In this document: one piece after another, positions 45,101-53,574 of the stretch
Numbering within the stretch: position 1 is the first letter of the stretch
Layout: the number at the start of each line of letters is the position of its first letter
Source: Sphingobacterium bambusae
GTDB taxonomy: Bacteria > Bacteroidota > Bacteroidia > Sphingobacteriales > Sphingobacteriaceae
Length of the DNA stretch: 64,000 nucleotides
Assembly: GCF_033955345.1 (NCBI RefSeq)
Contig: NZ_CP138332.1
Location: forward strand, 868,001-932,000
Reading direction: 5' to 3'
Position numbers and translations under genes: made by a program
The notes under the pieces: generated by a model
Databases searched by the model: none
Seen by the model: only the letters and a program-made list of their open reading frames with translations
Told to the model about the DNA's origin: nothing

Positions 45101-45407
45101 AGACAACCGCGACATCTATGCCTTGTGGCCTCGCCTCAGCCAAAATCCGTTGGAAAATAACACCCAAACCAGTACCCATTGGATGCGTAATGGCGCGTTT
45201 CTACGCTTAAAGCAGGTAGAACTGTCCTACACCCTCAATTCCGATTTTACGCGTCGCTACAAGATCGAGCGGTTCCGGATTTATGCCAGCGGCACCAACC
45301 TGTTTAACCTCAGCGCTTTTGACCTGTGGGATCCCGAAATGGGCGGCGCAGGCTTACGCTACCCTATACAGCGGGTATTCAATCTAGGCCTGCTAATGAC
45401 GCTATAA
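42132..45407 (+). CDS. SusC/RagA-family TonB-linked transporter (third system)
   Basis: A 1091-residue outer-membrane importer with an extended basic N terminus before the hydrophobic signal segment (VVCLLPVLYLAEVSAHA). It then has a carboxypeptidase-regulatory-like domain (IRGLIKDDKGNILPGVSV), plug (GRVAGVISFQRSGEPGLDN, then ILRDATASAVYGSRGANG) and a barrel ending in LGLLMTL. Segments such as WGFFPSAGVAW, SHWSEDNRDIYALWPRLS and WDPEMGGAG recur in the SusC at 15950-19246, showing that the two come from one ancestor. It heads a five-gene operon running to 51363. Confidence 0.95.
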   Translation: MRKTDLKRKAKNHSPTKVITVAKVVCLLPVLYLAEVSAHAYGSTMPSEAMRTTPTSSTWLQDKDIRGLIKDDKGNILPGVSVTLKNKPSVGTTTDLNGRYVLKVPPDAVLVFKLIGYGSQEISTSNRDVIDVILTEAENLIEETVVTAFGQRQRKNDLIGSVSSINPEELRIPSSNLTGALQGRVAGVISFQRSGEPGLDNADFFIRGVGTFGVNQRPLILIDNMEVSTDDLARIPVDDIASFSILRDATASAVYGSRGANGVILVTTKLGKEGTPKITFRAEQRLSSPTDMPKIADPVTFMKMHNEAVLTRDPLALTPYTDEKIAMTASGADPIQYPAVDWLSEVTKPNTRTQNYNLSISGGGQVASYLVSGNLTQDDGLIRVNPINNFNNNVDFKVYNLRSNININVTKSTQLMVRAIANYRNYSGPPEGGSSSFRNALRANPALFQPVYQVGPQQSYIQHPLFGNYEDGSGNLYLNPYANIVRGYSEWSESNMQVQIELKQDLSQWVEGLSYRGLANASRGAYMEYRRQYNPFYYTPTSIDPNTGQYSYLNLNPLGGTEYLDYSDNGRGQESLFYMENAINYARTFQDKHSVTGMLISTIRNRITLPRDVVGNVINTLPYRNASFSGNFTYVYDNRYHAQFTFGYNGSEVFAENHRWGFFPSAGVAWTIHNEKFMEPVRDIFSTARLRMTHGLVGNDNIHNTRFFYLSQVDLNNSLRRHNFGVSTGDENYGRNGISIQRYANPYVKWEVSQQTNLGIDLGLFNGKFTFTGDIFRQIRRDIVQDRAALPSSMGLAATVLANLGKYKSQGFDAELTYMQSVNQNLWFQGRGTFTFAKGEYLYYEEPNYEYPYLTRIGTDANQRRGYIAERLFIDDEEVRNSPQQLFGQMVMGGDIKYLDVNGDGVINSNDVVPIGFPTTPQVNFGFGLTTGYKNVDFSFFFSGMSRTSLFINPLSWDPNNVNNSGSAPFGSQTAPNAVLQAWADSHWSEDNRDIYALWPRLSQNPLENNTQTSTHWMRNGAFLRLKQVELSYTLNSDFTRRYKIERFRIYASGTNLFNLSAFDLWDPEMGGAGLRYPIQRVFNLGLLMTL

Positions 45408-45438
45408 CATGAAGAAAAAAAATAAAGAAACGATACGT

Positions 45439-47394
45439 ATGAAAAATAGCCTAAAAACATGCCTTCTTTTCGGGCTGTTGCTGCTAGGCAGCTGCAATAA
45501 ATTTATGGATATCGTGCCCGATAATGTCGCCCAACTCGAGCAGGCGTTCAGCATGCGCACGATGGCCGAACGCTACCTATTCACCTGCTACAGCTGGATT
45601 CCTCGAGGCTACTACCTGAGTTCCAATGCCGCTTTGCTTTCGGGCGATGAATTTTGGTTGAACTCCACCAGCAACTTCTCGCAGGGTAACTGGCCCAATT
45701 GGTACATCGCTATGGGCGGACAGAACACCAATAGTCCGCTCCTCAATTTTTGGGATGGCAACAACCAGAGTACCGCCGGCGACGAGCAAATATCGCTGTG
45801 GCGCGGCATCCGCGATTGCAACATCTTCTTGGAGAATATTCACCGCGTGCCCGACATGGATCCCACGGAAAAAGAACGATGGGCCGCCGAGGTGCAGTTC
45901 TTAAAAGTATATTTCCACTACTACCTACTCCGGATGTATGGTCCTATCCCGATTGTGGATGTCAACACGCCAACCTTTGAAGATCCGGCCAACATCAGTT
46001 TCGAACGTCAATCCACCGACGAGGTGTTTACCTATATCGTTTCAAAAATCGACAGTGTGATGCCGCTCTTGATGCCCGACCTGCTGTTGCCCGCACAAGA
46101 AAATGGACGCGTGACGCAAGTAGTAGCCAAAGCCATGAAAGCCGAAATATTGGTCACGGCAGCCAGCCCATTGTTTAATGGAAATGGAGACTATCCAAGT
46201 TATAACAACGCGCAAGGACAGCCGCTGTTCAACGCCAGCTTCAGCGCTGAGAAATGGCGCTTAGCCGCCCAAGCCTGTAAAGAGGCAATCGATGCGGCAC
46301 ACGCTGCCGGCCGATCCCTACAAACCTGGACACCTGCGCCCACCATGGCCAAGGCGCCACAGCAGAGCACCATCTTCCAAATGAACCTGCGCCAAGCCGT
46401 AACCGAGCGGCAGAACAATGCGGAAGCCATATGGGTAAACAACCGCAGTTCGGCTGTGCTAGACCACCAAGCGCGCGCCTTCATGCCGCGCAGTATCGAT
46501 CCAGCACGTATCACCAACCAGTCCATGGGTGGTTACCTCGCGCCAACCTTGAATATGGTCATGAAGTTTTACAGCAAGAATGGCGTGCCCATCGAAGAAG
46601 ATTTCACTTGGGACTACGCCAAACGTTTCGACCTGCGCAATGTGCCTGTGGGCGAGTCGCCCTACTCCTACAATTTAATCTCCGGATACACCACGGTAGG
46701 CCTACATTTCGACCGCGAAAACCGCTTCTATGGCGCACTGTCCTTTGATGGCGGCCGCTACTTTATGAACAATAACAACAACGACTCATTGGCCTACGCC
46801 ACTAATGCTCGTCCAGGCGGGAATATAGCCGCCACGAACTCGCCTACCCAATATTCAGGCACAGGCTACACCCCTAAAAAACTGGTGAGCTATATGAACA
46901 CCATTGGCGAGAACAACAACTTCACCACCTACGTCTATCCTTTTACGATGATGCGATTGGGTAATCTATACCTCCTCTACGCCGAGGCGCTCAATGAGAT
47001 CGATGGTCCTTCTGAGGAAGCATTCACCTATCTTGATGCCATCCGCGAGCGTAGCGGGTTGCGTGGCGTGGTTGAATCTTGGGCCGACTTTTCCATCAAT
47101 CCCGGTAAACCCAATACACAGGACGGACTACGCGAAATCATCCATCGCGAGCGTACGATCGAGCTGGCCTTCGAGTCGCAGCGCTATTGGGATCTCAGAC
47201 GTTGGAAAACCGCACAGGCCGAGCTCAATACACCGATCTATGGATGGGATATTCGGCAGATAACCCCACAAACCTATTACCGCAGAGTGGTGATGTACAA
47301 CCGTACCTTCACCCAGCGCGATTATTTCTGGCCCATTAGCATTGCCGAGATAAGGCGCAATCCAAAGCTTCTGCAAACGCCTCTTTGGCAATAG
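45439..47394 (+). CDS. SusD/RagB-family lipoprotein (third system)
   Basis: A 651-residue lipoprotein with lipobox LLGSC followed by NKFMDIVPDNVAQLEQAF. It has RTMAERYLFTCYSWIPRG, AEVQFLKVYFHYYLLRMYGPI and the C-terminal IHRERTIELAFESQRYWDLRRW. It closely parallels the SusD at 13999-15933, motif by motif. The ATG at 45439 places the signal peptide directly at the N terminus; another ATG at 45409, two bases after the SusC stop, would add ten mostly basic residues and cannot be excluded. Confidence 0.94.
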   Translation: MKNSLKTCLLFGLLLLGSCNKFMDIVPDNVAQLEQAFSMRTMAERYLFTCYSWIPRGYYLSSNAALLSGDEFWLNSTSNFSQGNWPNWYIAMGGQNTNSPLLNFWDGNNQSTAGDEQISLWRGIRDCNIFLENIHRVPDMDPTEKERWAAEVQFLKVYFHYYLLRMYGPIPIVDVNTPTFEDPANISFERQSTDEVFTYIVSKIDSVMPLLMPDLLLPAQENGRVTQVVAKAMKAEILVTAASPLFNGNGDYPSYNNAQGQPLFNASFSAEKWRLAAQACKEAIDAAHAAGRSLQTWTPAPTMAKAPQQSTIFQMNLRQAVTERQNNAEAIWVNNRSSAVLDHQARAFMPRSIDPARITNQSMGGYLAPTLNMVMKFYSKNGVPIEEDFTWDYAKRFDLRNVPVGESPYSYNLISGYTTVGLHFDRENRFYGALSFDGGRYFMNNNNNDSLAYATNARPGGNIAATNSPTQYSGTGYTPKKLVSYMNTIGENNNFTTYVYPFTMMRLGNLYLLYAEALNEIDGPSEEAFTYLDAIRERSGLRGVVESWADFSINPGKPNTQDGLREIIHRERTIELAFESQRYWDLRRWKTAQAELNTPIYGWDIRQITPQTYYRRVVMYNRTFTQRDYFWPISIAEIRRNPKLLQTPLWQ

Positions 47395-47420
47395 ATCCAT
47401 CATCCTTTGAACACATTACG

Positions 47421-48629
47421 ATGAATGTTATGAACACGCTAAAAAAAATATTATCATACAGCCTACTCGCTTTGCTGAGCACCCTTGTGATCTCCTGTGA
47501 AGACAAGCAGGCACCCGGGCCATCGCGCACCGGTGAAAAACCAGATGCCATCAGCACCTTTCAGGTACGCAGTATTCCAGGAGGAGCCGTCATCAGCTAC
47601 GACCTACCCAACAACAGGGATCTGCGCTACGTCAAAGCCGTGTATACCCTTGGGGATGGCACCGTACGCGAAAACAAAGCTTCCATTTACCAAAACAGCA
47701 TTGTTGTTGATGGTTTTGCCCAAGCGGGCGAATACCCAGTGAGCCTTGTCGCGGTTAGTGTCGGCGAAGTGGAGTCCGATCCGAAGCCATTGACCGTAAC
47801 CACCCTCACACCGCCCTATTTACTGACCTTAGAAACGATTGCCAACGAGGGCAATCTACTGCCTACTTTCGGCGGTATCCGCTTGCACTACGAAAATGCG
47901 GTGGAGGCCCCCATCGTGATCCATGTGCTGGCGAAAAATGACAACGGGCAGTGGCAGCGCGCCACTGACCATTATACCAAGCGTGGAGTAGGCATGTTCA
48001 ACGTACGTGGCTTTGCCGCAGAACCGCGCGAATTTGGGATCTACATTACCGACCGTTGGAACAATCGTTCCGACACCCTAGTGCGTACCTTCCTACCCAT
48101 ATTCGAAGTGATGATGGAAAAGTCTCTCTTCCGGACCTACAACCTACCCAGCGATACCTATGCCGCGCATACCGGATTTCGCTCCACCGAGGTTCTTTGG
48201 GATGGCGCCCATCGTGTAGCCTCCACTATTTTGCATACCAAGCCGGGCAGTGGCATACCACAGCATTTCAGCTTTGACATGGGCGTACAGGCCATGCTCA
48301 GCCGTTTCGTGATGCACTCGCGCTTAGACCACGAATACCGCTTTAACCATCCGAAAGTTTTTGAGCTCTGGGGTTCCAACGAACCAAACCCCGACGGGAG
48401 CTGGGAAACATGGACACAGGTAGGCACCTTTACCTCCATCAAACCTTCGGGCTTGCCACTGGGCGAACAAACTGCCGACGACATTGCCTATGCACGTGCC
48501 GGTGAAGAGTTTGACGTCGAGTTGCAACAAGTTCCCTACCGCTATTGGCGCTTTCGTACACTGGATACCTGGGGCGGAAATTCCGATGTTGCTTTGGGTG
48601 AACTGACCTTTTATGGAAAAGTAGAATAA
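47421..48629 (+). CDS. DUF4959/DUF5126/DUF5000 surface lipoprotein (third system)
   Basis: A 402-residue lipoprotein (lipobox LVISC followed by EDKQAPG). The three domains appear in the same order as in the protein at 12769-13980: DUF4959 (ISTFQVRSIPGGAVISYDLP, RYVKAVYTLGDG), DUF5126 (GGIRLHYENAVEAPIVIHVL) and DUF5000 (PQHFSFDMGVQAMLSRFVMH, PYRYWRFRTLDTWGG). The ATG at 47421 is chosen because it gives a short signal peptide; M4 is an alternative. The gene follows SusD by 26 bp. A glycan-binding role on the cell surface is inferred. Confidence 0.82.
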   Translation: MNVMNTLKKILSYSLLALLSTLVISCEDKQAPGPSRTGEKPDAISTFQVRSIPGGAVISYDLPNNRDLRYVKAVYTLGDGTVRENKASIYQNSIVVDGFAQAGEYPVSLVAVSVGEVESDPKPLTVTTLTPPYLLTLETIANEGNLLPTFGGIRLHYENAVEAPIVIHVLAKNDNGQWQRATDHYTKRGVGMFNVRGFAAEPREFGIYITDRWNNRSDTLVRTFLPIFEVMMEKSLFRTYNLPSDTYAAHTGFRSTEVLWDGAHRVASTILHTKPGSGIPQHFSFDMGVQAMLSRFVMHSRLDHEYRFNHPKVFELWGSNEPNPDGSWETWTQVGTFTSIKPSGLPLGEQTADDIAYARAGEEFDVELQQVPYRYWRFRTLDTWGGNSDVALGELTFYGKVE

Positions 48630-48672
48630 CAGGAATTGGTATAGCATGCAAACCGCATTTGAATTGAACATT

Positions 48673-49821
48673 ATGAAAACAAAAAAAATATACAGGCACT
48701 TCAGCATCTTGGTTCTCAGCATCATCCTATTATGGCGATGTACACCGATAGACTATTACTACAGTGATTACCTAGAAAACGCCGAGAAAGTATATCCCGG
48801 GAAGGTCGACTCCATCTCGTTCAAGCCCGGCTACAACCGCGCCGCCATACGATCGCTGATCAGCACAGATGCTAGAATCGTACGGATGAAAATATCCTGG
48901 GGATTGAACGGCACGTTTGAGACCCCCATTAACAGTACCGATATTGCGCAGTACAAAGAAATCTTGATCCCCAATATCGATGAAGGCATCTACACCTTTG
49001 ACATCCGTACCTTCGATAGTGAGGGCAACCAATCCATGCGTGCCGAAGTATTTGGCCGGGTGTATGGCGCAAATTATTCGGCCAACCTCAACAATCGCAT
49101 TATCGAACAGATCCGCAAGGAGAATCAAGACCTTGTGGTAAACTGGATTCCCGAGTCGGGCGATAGTACGCTGCGTGGAACCGAGATAGCCTACCTCACC
49201 CTGTCCGGCGATTCGGCCACGGTATTTACCGAGCCTCTGCTTCATCAAACACGCCTGCCCAATTACAAACCCGACACGCGGATCAACTATCGTACCTTGT
49301 TCAAGCCGAGCTCGCTAGCCATCGATATGTTTTATGCCGCCGAGCAAAATATCGATCCGGTAAGCTACATGCCTACTGAGCGCACGCTACATGCGCGTAG
49401 CAGCTGGACCATCGCCGGCTTTAGCTCTGAAGAGCCTGCCAACAATCGGCTGGCCAACCGGGTTATCGACAATGATGTCGCCACATTTTGGATCACACGC
49501 TACTCCTCGCAAGCCACCGATTACCCCAACCACTGGATCACTATTGACATGAAAGAAGAGCTGCAGGTGGACGGATTTTTCTTTGCGCAAAAGAATGGCG
49601 ATAGAAAAATCCGCGAACTGGAGATATTCGCCAGCCAAGATAACCAAACCTTCGAAAGCGTGGGCCGATATAGCTTGGCCGCCATCGACCGTACCTACCA
49701 ATATGTCGATTTATCGGCACGCAAATCCTTCCGCTACTTCAAGATTGTTCCGCTCAGCGGGCATGATACACAGCGGCAACCGGGTCTCGCAGAGGTGGGC
49801 ACCTACACCATTGGTAATTAA
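48673..49821 (+). CDS. DUF4998 plus F5/8-type-C surface lipoprotein (third system)
   Basis: A 382-residue protein whose N terminus (hydrophobic segment, then LLWRCTPID) suggests a lipoprotein, although the lipobox is weak. DUF4998-like strands (VYPGKVDSISFKPGYNRAAI, YTFDIRTFDSEGNQSMR) precede a C-terminal F5/8-type-C module (about 240-382) with VIDNDVATFWITRYSSQ, PNHWITIDMKEELQVDGF and RYFKIVPLSGHD. This module is almost the same as the C-terminal module of the following GH43-like protein. The N-terminal part matches the protein at 11578-12720. The ATG at 48673 is preferred to one nine codons earlier. Confidence 0.82.
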   Translation: MKTKKIYRHFSILVLSIILLWRCTPIDYYYSDYLENAEKVYPGKVDSISFKPGYNRAAIRSLISTDARIVRMKISWGLNGTFETPINSTDIAQYKEILIPNIDEGIYTFDIRTFDSEGNQSMRAEVFGRVYGANYSANLNNRIIEQIRKENQDLVVNWIPESGDSTLRGTEIAYLTLSGDSATVFTEPLLHQTRLPNYKPDTRINYRTLFKPSSLAIDMFYAAEQNIDPVSYMPTERTLHARSSWTIAGFSSEEPANNRLANRVIDNDVATFWITRYSSQATDYPNHWITIDMKEELQVDGFFFAQKNGDRKIRELEIFASQDNQTFESVGRYSLAAIDRTYQYVDLSARKSFRYFKIVPLSGHDTQRQPGLAEVGTYTIGN

Positions 49822-49860
49822 AAAGCTTCATGATGATTGTTCGTATTAAATTTTTAACAA

Positions 49861-51363
49861 ATGAAAAAGACCATGATTAAACTAGGCTGCGTATTAGCCC
49901 TGCTATCCGCTGTTTCATGCGAAAAAATAGGCGATTTTAATAGCGTAAATCCGCAAGAACAGGTTACCCTTGAAGACAGTTTTGTCAACCCCATTTTGCC
50001 AAGGGGTGCCGATCCATGGGTGACGCAGAAAAATGGAAAATACTACTTCACCTACACCCAAGGAAGCAAACTGGTGCTCTACGAAACCGACCGCATCTCG
50101 GAATTGGCCTTGGCCAAGAGCCACGATGCTTGGATTCCGCCAAGTGGTACAGCATACTCCAAAAACCTGTGGGCTCCCGAGCTGCACGAGATCAATGGTA
50201 AGTGGTATATCTATTTCTCTGCAGACAACGGCAGCAATGCCAACCACCGCATGTACGTGGTGGAAAATTCCAACGTCAACCCGATGGAAGGGGAATGGGT
50301 TTTTAAGGGAAAGGTGGGCGACTCTAGCAACCAATGGGCGATAGACGGCAGCATCTTACATCACGAGGGAGAGATGTATATGCTATGGTCCGGCGGAAAT
50401 GCTGGCGCGCCACCACAAAACATCTACATTGCTCGAATGAGTGACCCTTGGACCATCGTTGGCGAGAAGGTCAGCATTGCCACGCCCACCTATCCTTGGG
50501 AAAAATTTGGCAATCCCATCAACGAAGGCCCACAAATACTGCATAATCCGGCCGGCGAAGTAGTGGTCGTCTATTCGGGCAGCGGCTACTGGGTGGATAA
50601 CTATTGCCTAGGGCTACTGCGCCTAGCCAACGGTGGCGACCCGATGAACCCGGCCGATTGGACTAAAAAATCAGAACCGGTATTTTCCATGCTGGCCGAG
50701 AGTGGCGCCTATGGGCCGGGGCACAACGGCTTCTTCCAATCGCCAGACGGCAGTGAAGATTGGATTATCTACCATGCACGAAGCATGCCCAACGGCGGCG
50801 ATAATAATGGTCGAAATGCACGCATACAAGCATTCGACTGGTTAGCTGATGGGACACCAAATTTCGGTGTCCCTACTAAAATTGGACAAGCACGAAAACG
50901 TCCGTCCGGCGAGAGGCTCAGGGAAATTTACAAGAAGGAAAACTGGTCCGTATTAGGCTACAGCTCCGAGGAGCTGGTCAATACCCGACTTGCCGACCGA
51001 CTGATCGACAATGACCTTTCCTCTTATTGGATCACCCGCTACTCTTCCAGCCCTACCAATTACCCCGACCACTGGATATCCATCGATATGCAGCAATCCC
51101 TCGATGTGGACGGATTTGTCATCGTACAGAAAAACGGCGATCGCAAAGTCAAAACTTTGGACATTGAAATCAGCACCGATAACCAGTCTTGGGTAAGTTT
51201 GGGCGAGTTTGAGCTACAAAATATCGAAGGAAGAACACAGTATCTGCCGCTTGCCAACCGAACGGTGTTCCGCTATTTCAAGCTCATCCCTAAAAGTGGA
51301 CTCGACAATCAGCTGCAGCCGGGGCTTGCCGAAGCGGGAACCTTCCGGTACAAGGCGCCATAA
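49861..51363 (+). CDS. GH43-like glycoside hydrolase lipoprotein with C-terminal F5/8-type-C module
   Basis: A 500-residue lipoprotein (lipobox LSAVSC, C20). The five-bladed propeller of GH43 runs from about 40 to 345. The three catalytic acids are visible: base D51 in RGADPW, pKa modulator D162 in WAIDGSIL and general acid E222 in NEGPQIL, with WAPELHEINGKWYIYFS between. The enzyme family removes arabinofuranose, xylose or galactose from side chains or cuts arabinan. The C-terminal F5/8-type-C module (about 355-498) resembles that of the upstream lipoprotein (shared ITRYSS, DHWISIDM, QKNGDRK). It is the last gene of the third SusCD operon, with a terminator directly after it. Confidence 0.88.
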   Translation: MKKTMIKLGCVLALLSAVSCEKIGDFNSVNPQEQVTLEDSFVNPILPRGADPWVTQKNGKYYFTYTQGSKLVLYETDRISELALAKSHDAWIPPSGTAYSKNLWAPELHEINGKWYIYFSADNGSNANHRMYVVENSNVNPMEGEWVFKGKVGDSSNQWAIDGSILHHEGEMYMLWSGGNAGAPPQNIYIARMSDPWTIVGEKVSIATPTYPWEKFGNPINEGPQILHNPAGEVVVVYSGSGYWVDNYCLGLLRLANGGDPMNPADWTKKSEPVFSMLAESGAYGPGHNGFFQSPDGSEDWIIYHARSMPNGGDNNGRNARIQAFDWLADGTPNFGVPTKIGQARKRPSGERLREIYKKENWSVLGYSSEELVNTRLADRLIDNDLSSYWITRYSSSPTNYPDHWISIDMQQSLDVDGFVIVQKNGDRKVKTLDIEISTDNQSWVSLGEFELQNIEGRTQYLPLANRTVFRYFKLIPKSGLDNQLQPGLAEAGTFRYKAP

Positions 51364-51377
51364 AACAAGCTGACGCT

Positions 51378-51411
51378 AACAGGCTACCTAGCACAAAGCC
51401 TGTTCTTCTTT
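51378..51411 (+). terminator. Terminator of the third SusCD operon
   Basis: An 8-bp stem (51378-51385 pairing with 51397-51404) with an 11-nt loop is followed by CTTCTTT. It begins 15 bases after the GH43-like stop codon. Confidence 0.7.
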
Positions 51412-51416
51412 AACCA

Positions 51417-51450
51417 CCCGAGCTATTGCATAATAGTGCTGTAGCTCGGG
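51417..51450. repeat. Second hairpin upstream of the orphan receiver/AraC gene
   Basis: A perfect 9-bp stem (51417-51425 pairing with 51442-51450) with a 16-nt loop follows the terminator closely and lies 60 bp before the regulator's first ATG. It may be an operator for autoregulation or a further transcription barrier. Confidence 0.45.
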
Positions 51451-51510
51451 TATAGGCAAAAATCGAGCAGGATAAGCATCTTTATCGTTTGTGTATCGTT
51501 AGCACAGCCC

Positions 51511-52329
51511 ATGTCAAACCCTATATCTTCCGGATCTATGCAAACAAGTAAACCTGTAAAATATACCCTGCTGGTTGTGGATGACAACCAAGATATGATC
51601 GAGTTTCTAGATGATGTGCTTTCCGATAGGCACCACATCGTCAAGGCGCTAGATGGAGCTGCAGCGATCGATCTTATTGAAAGTACAGCCATTGATCTTA
51701 TTGTGAGCGATGTGATGATGCCCTTCGTCGATGGTTTCGAACTGTGCCGCCATGTAAAGGGCAGCCTGCAGCTGCAGCATATTCCGTTCATTATGCTTAC
51801 GGCGAAAAACACATTGCGATCGAAAATTGAAGGACTGGAACATGGCGCAGATGTTTACCTCGAAAAACCCTTTCTACCCGACCTTCTTCTTGCGCAGATC
51901 AACAGCCTGCTACGCAACCGCCAAAATATTCGGGTGCATTTTAACCGATCACCACAGTTTTCAGCCAGCAACGAGCAAGCTAACAAGCATGAGCAAGGGT
52001 TCTTGAAAAAATTAGATCTTTTTATCCTAGAGAATATTGCGGTGCGCACCCTTTGCGTAGAGCAATTGGCCGACTACATGAACATGAGCAGACCCACCTT
52101 GTACCGTAAAGTCAGGCTGCTGTCCAATCTATCGCCCAATGAGCTAATCAACATCACCCGACTAAACAAGGCGGCCGAGCTGCTACGACAGAGCCGCTTC
52201 AAGATCTATGAGATCTCCAGCATGGTGGGTTTTAGCTCATCCTCCCATTTTGTACGCAATTTTATTCGCAACTTCCACGTCAGTCCGAAGGCTTATAGAA
52301 ACGAACATCAGGCCGCAGATAGTTCCTGA
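51511..52329 (+). CDS. Orphan receiver plus AraC-type response regulator
   Basis: A 272-residue regulator; the ATG at 51538 is an alternative start that removes nine residues. Counting from that second start, the receiver has DD at 15-16, D58 in IVSDVMMPF and K110 in YLEKPF. The AraC-type double helix-turn-helix follows (VEQLADYMNMSRPTLYRKVR and IYEISSMVGFSSSSHFVRNF). It is a clear paralogue of the regulator at 30329-31093 over its whole length. No sensor kinase gene lies beside it, so it may be phosphorylated by the propeller kinase at 31099-34287 or by one outside the window. It likely activates the third SusCD operon. Confidence 0.92.
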   Translation: MSNPISSGSMQTSKPVKYTLLVVDDNQDMIEFLDDVLSDRHHIVKALDGAAAIDLIESTAIDLIVSDVMMPFVDGFELCRHVKGSLQLQHIPFIMLTAKNTLRSKIEGLEHGADVYLEKPFLPDLLLAQINSLLRNRQNIRVHFNRSPQFSASNEQANKHEQGFLKKLDLFILENIAVRTLCVEQLADYMNMSRPTLYRKVRLLSNLSPNELINITRLNKAAELLRQSRFKIYEISSMVGFSSSSHFVRNFIRNFHVSPKAYRNEHQAADSS

Positions 52330-52446
52330 TGGTAGCGCGCCAAAAGCGTTTCACACTTTTTAACAGGCGGCTTTCGCAAGGTTTATAAAATAAAATTCAT
52401 CTGCTCACGTTAATGATGCAAATTTGTCCTTAAATCGTGTAAACCC

Positions 52447-53433
52447 ATGTCCGTAAAAAACATAATCCTCCTCTTTCTTTTGGCGTTCACCGCTTGTAAA
52501 AAAGACAGTAACAGCCCCGATTCCGAAAATCCAGAAGTTAGCGATTACCGTCAAGCCATGCGCGACTTTGTGCAGGGCATTAGCGCCTACGGTAAACAAC
52601 TGAAACCGGGCTTTATTATTATTCCGCAGAACGGACTAGATCTCGTTAGCAATAACGGGGAAAGCACGGGCAGTCCCAACACAGCCTATCTTGATGCCAT
52701 TGATGCCAACGGCCAAGAAGATCTGCTTTACGGCTATGATGAAGATAATGTTGCCACGCCGGCGGCAGAAACCGCGAGGTTACGAGGTCTGCTAAACATG
52801 TCTCAACGGGCCGGCAACAGCATACTGGTGATCGACTATTGCTGGGACAGCCAAAAAATGAGCCGATCTTACCAAGAGCATGCCGCAGCGGGATACCTTT
52901 CCTTCGCTGCAGACGAACGGTCGCTAAACAATATCCCGAGTTTTCCAGCGAAGATACAAGGCGAAAACGCCAACAATATTACGAACATGGCGCAGGCCAA
53001 GAATTTTCTATACCTCATCAATCCCGAGAAGTACAACAGCAAGGCTGCTTTTATCGCTGCTGTGCGCGCCAGCAATTACGACTTGCTCATCATGGATCTT
53101 TTCCTTTCTGATGAGGCCTTCACGAAAGACGAAATCCAACAGCTGCAGGTAAAAGCCAATGGTGGGAAACGACTCGTGATCTGCTACATGTCCATCGGCG
53201 AAGCCGAAGACTACCGCTACTATTGGCAGTCTAGCTGGAACAGCAACAAACCCACATGGTTGGATCAAGAAAATCCAGATTGGAAAGGAAATTTTAAGGT
53301 AAAATACTGGAACAGCACCTGGCAAAATATTATCTACGGACAGGAAAACTCGTATACAAAGCGGATTATCGACGCCGGATTTGATGGTGTTTATCTCGAT
53401 ATCATCGATGCATTTGAGTATTACGAGCGTTAG
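52447..53433 (+). CDS. GH114-like (endo-alpha-1,4-polygalactosaminidase family) lipoprotein
   Basis: A 328-residue lipoprotein (lipobox AFTAC followed by KKDSNSP). The segments KPGFIIIPQNG, VIDYCWDSQK, YDLLIMDLF, VICYMSIGEAEDYRYYW and DAGFDGVYLDIIDAFEYY form the TM1410/GH114 barrel pattern, with acidic candidates in IDYCWD, IGEAED and YLDIID. GH114 enzymes cut galactosamine-containing polysaccharide, although many TM1410-like proteins have no shown activity. It stands alone 118 bp after the orphan regulator and could act on the island's glycan or on the cell's own exopolysaccharide. Confidence 0.8.
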   Translation: MSVKNIILLFLLAFTACKKDSNSPDSENPEVSDYRQAMRDFVQGISAYGKQLKPGFIIIPQNGLDLVSNNGESTGSPNTAYLDAIDANGQEDLLYGYDEDNVATPAAETARLRGLLNMSQRAGNSILVIDYCWDSQKMSRSYQEHAAAGYLSFAADERSLNNIPSFPAKIQGENANNITNMAQAKNFLYLINPEKYNSKAAFIAAVRASNYDLLIMDLFLSDEAFTKDEIQQLQVKANGGKRLVICYMSIGEAEDYRYYWQSSWNSNKPTWLDQENPDWKGNFKVKYWNSTWQNIIYGQENSYTKRIIDAGFDGVYLDIIDAFEYYER

Positions 53434-53574
53434 GAAAACTGCGGCTTTTCACGAATAATAATTCTGCTCAACCGGTTTTTCAACTAAAATAAGTATATTG
53501 GCATCAATAACAGTTAAACGTTTTTGCTAATCTTGTGGTTTCACCATCAACCGAGCCACAACAATAAACCACTT

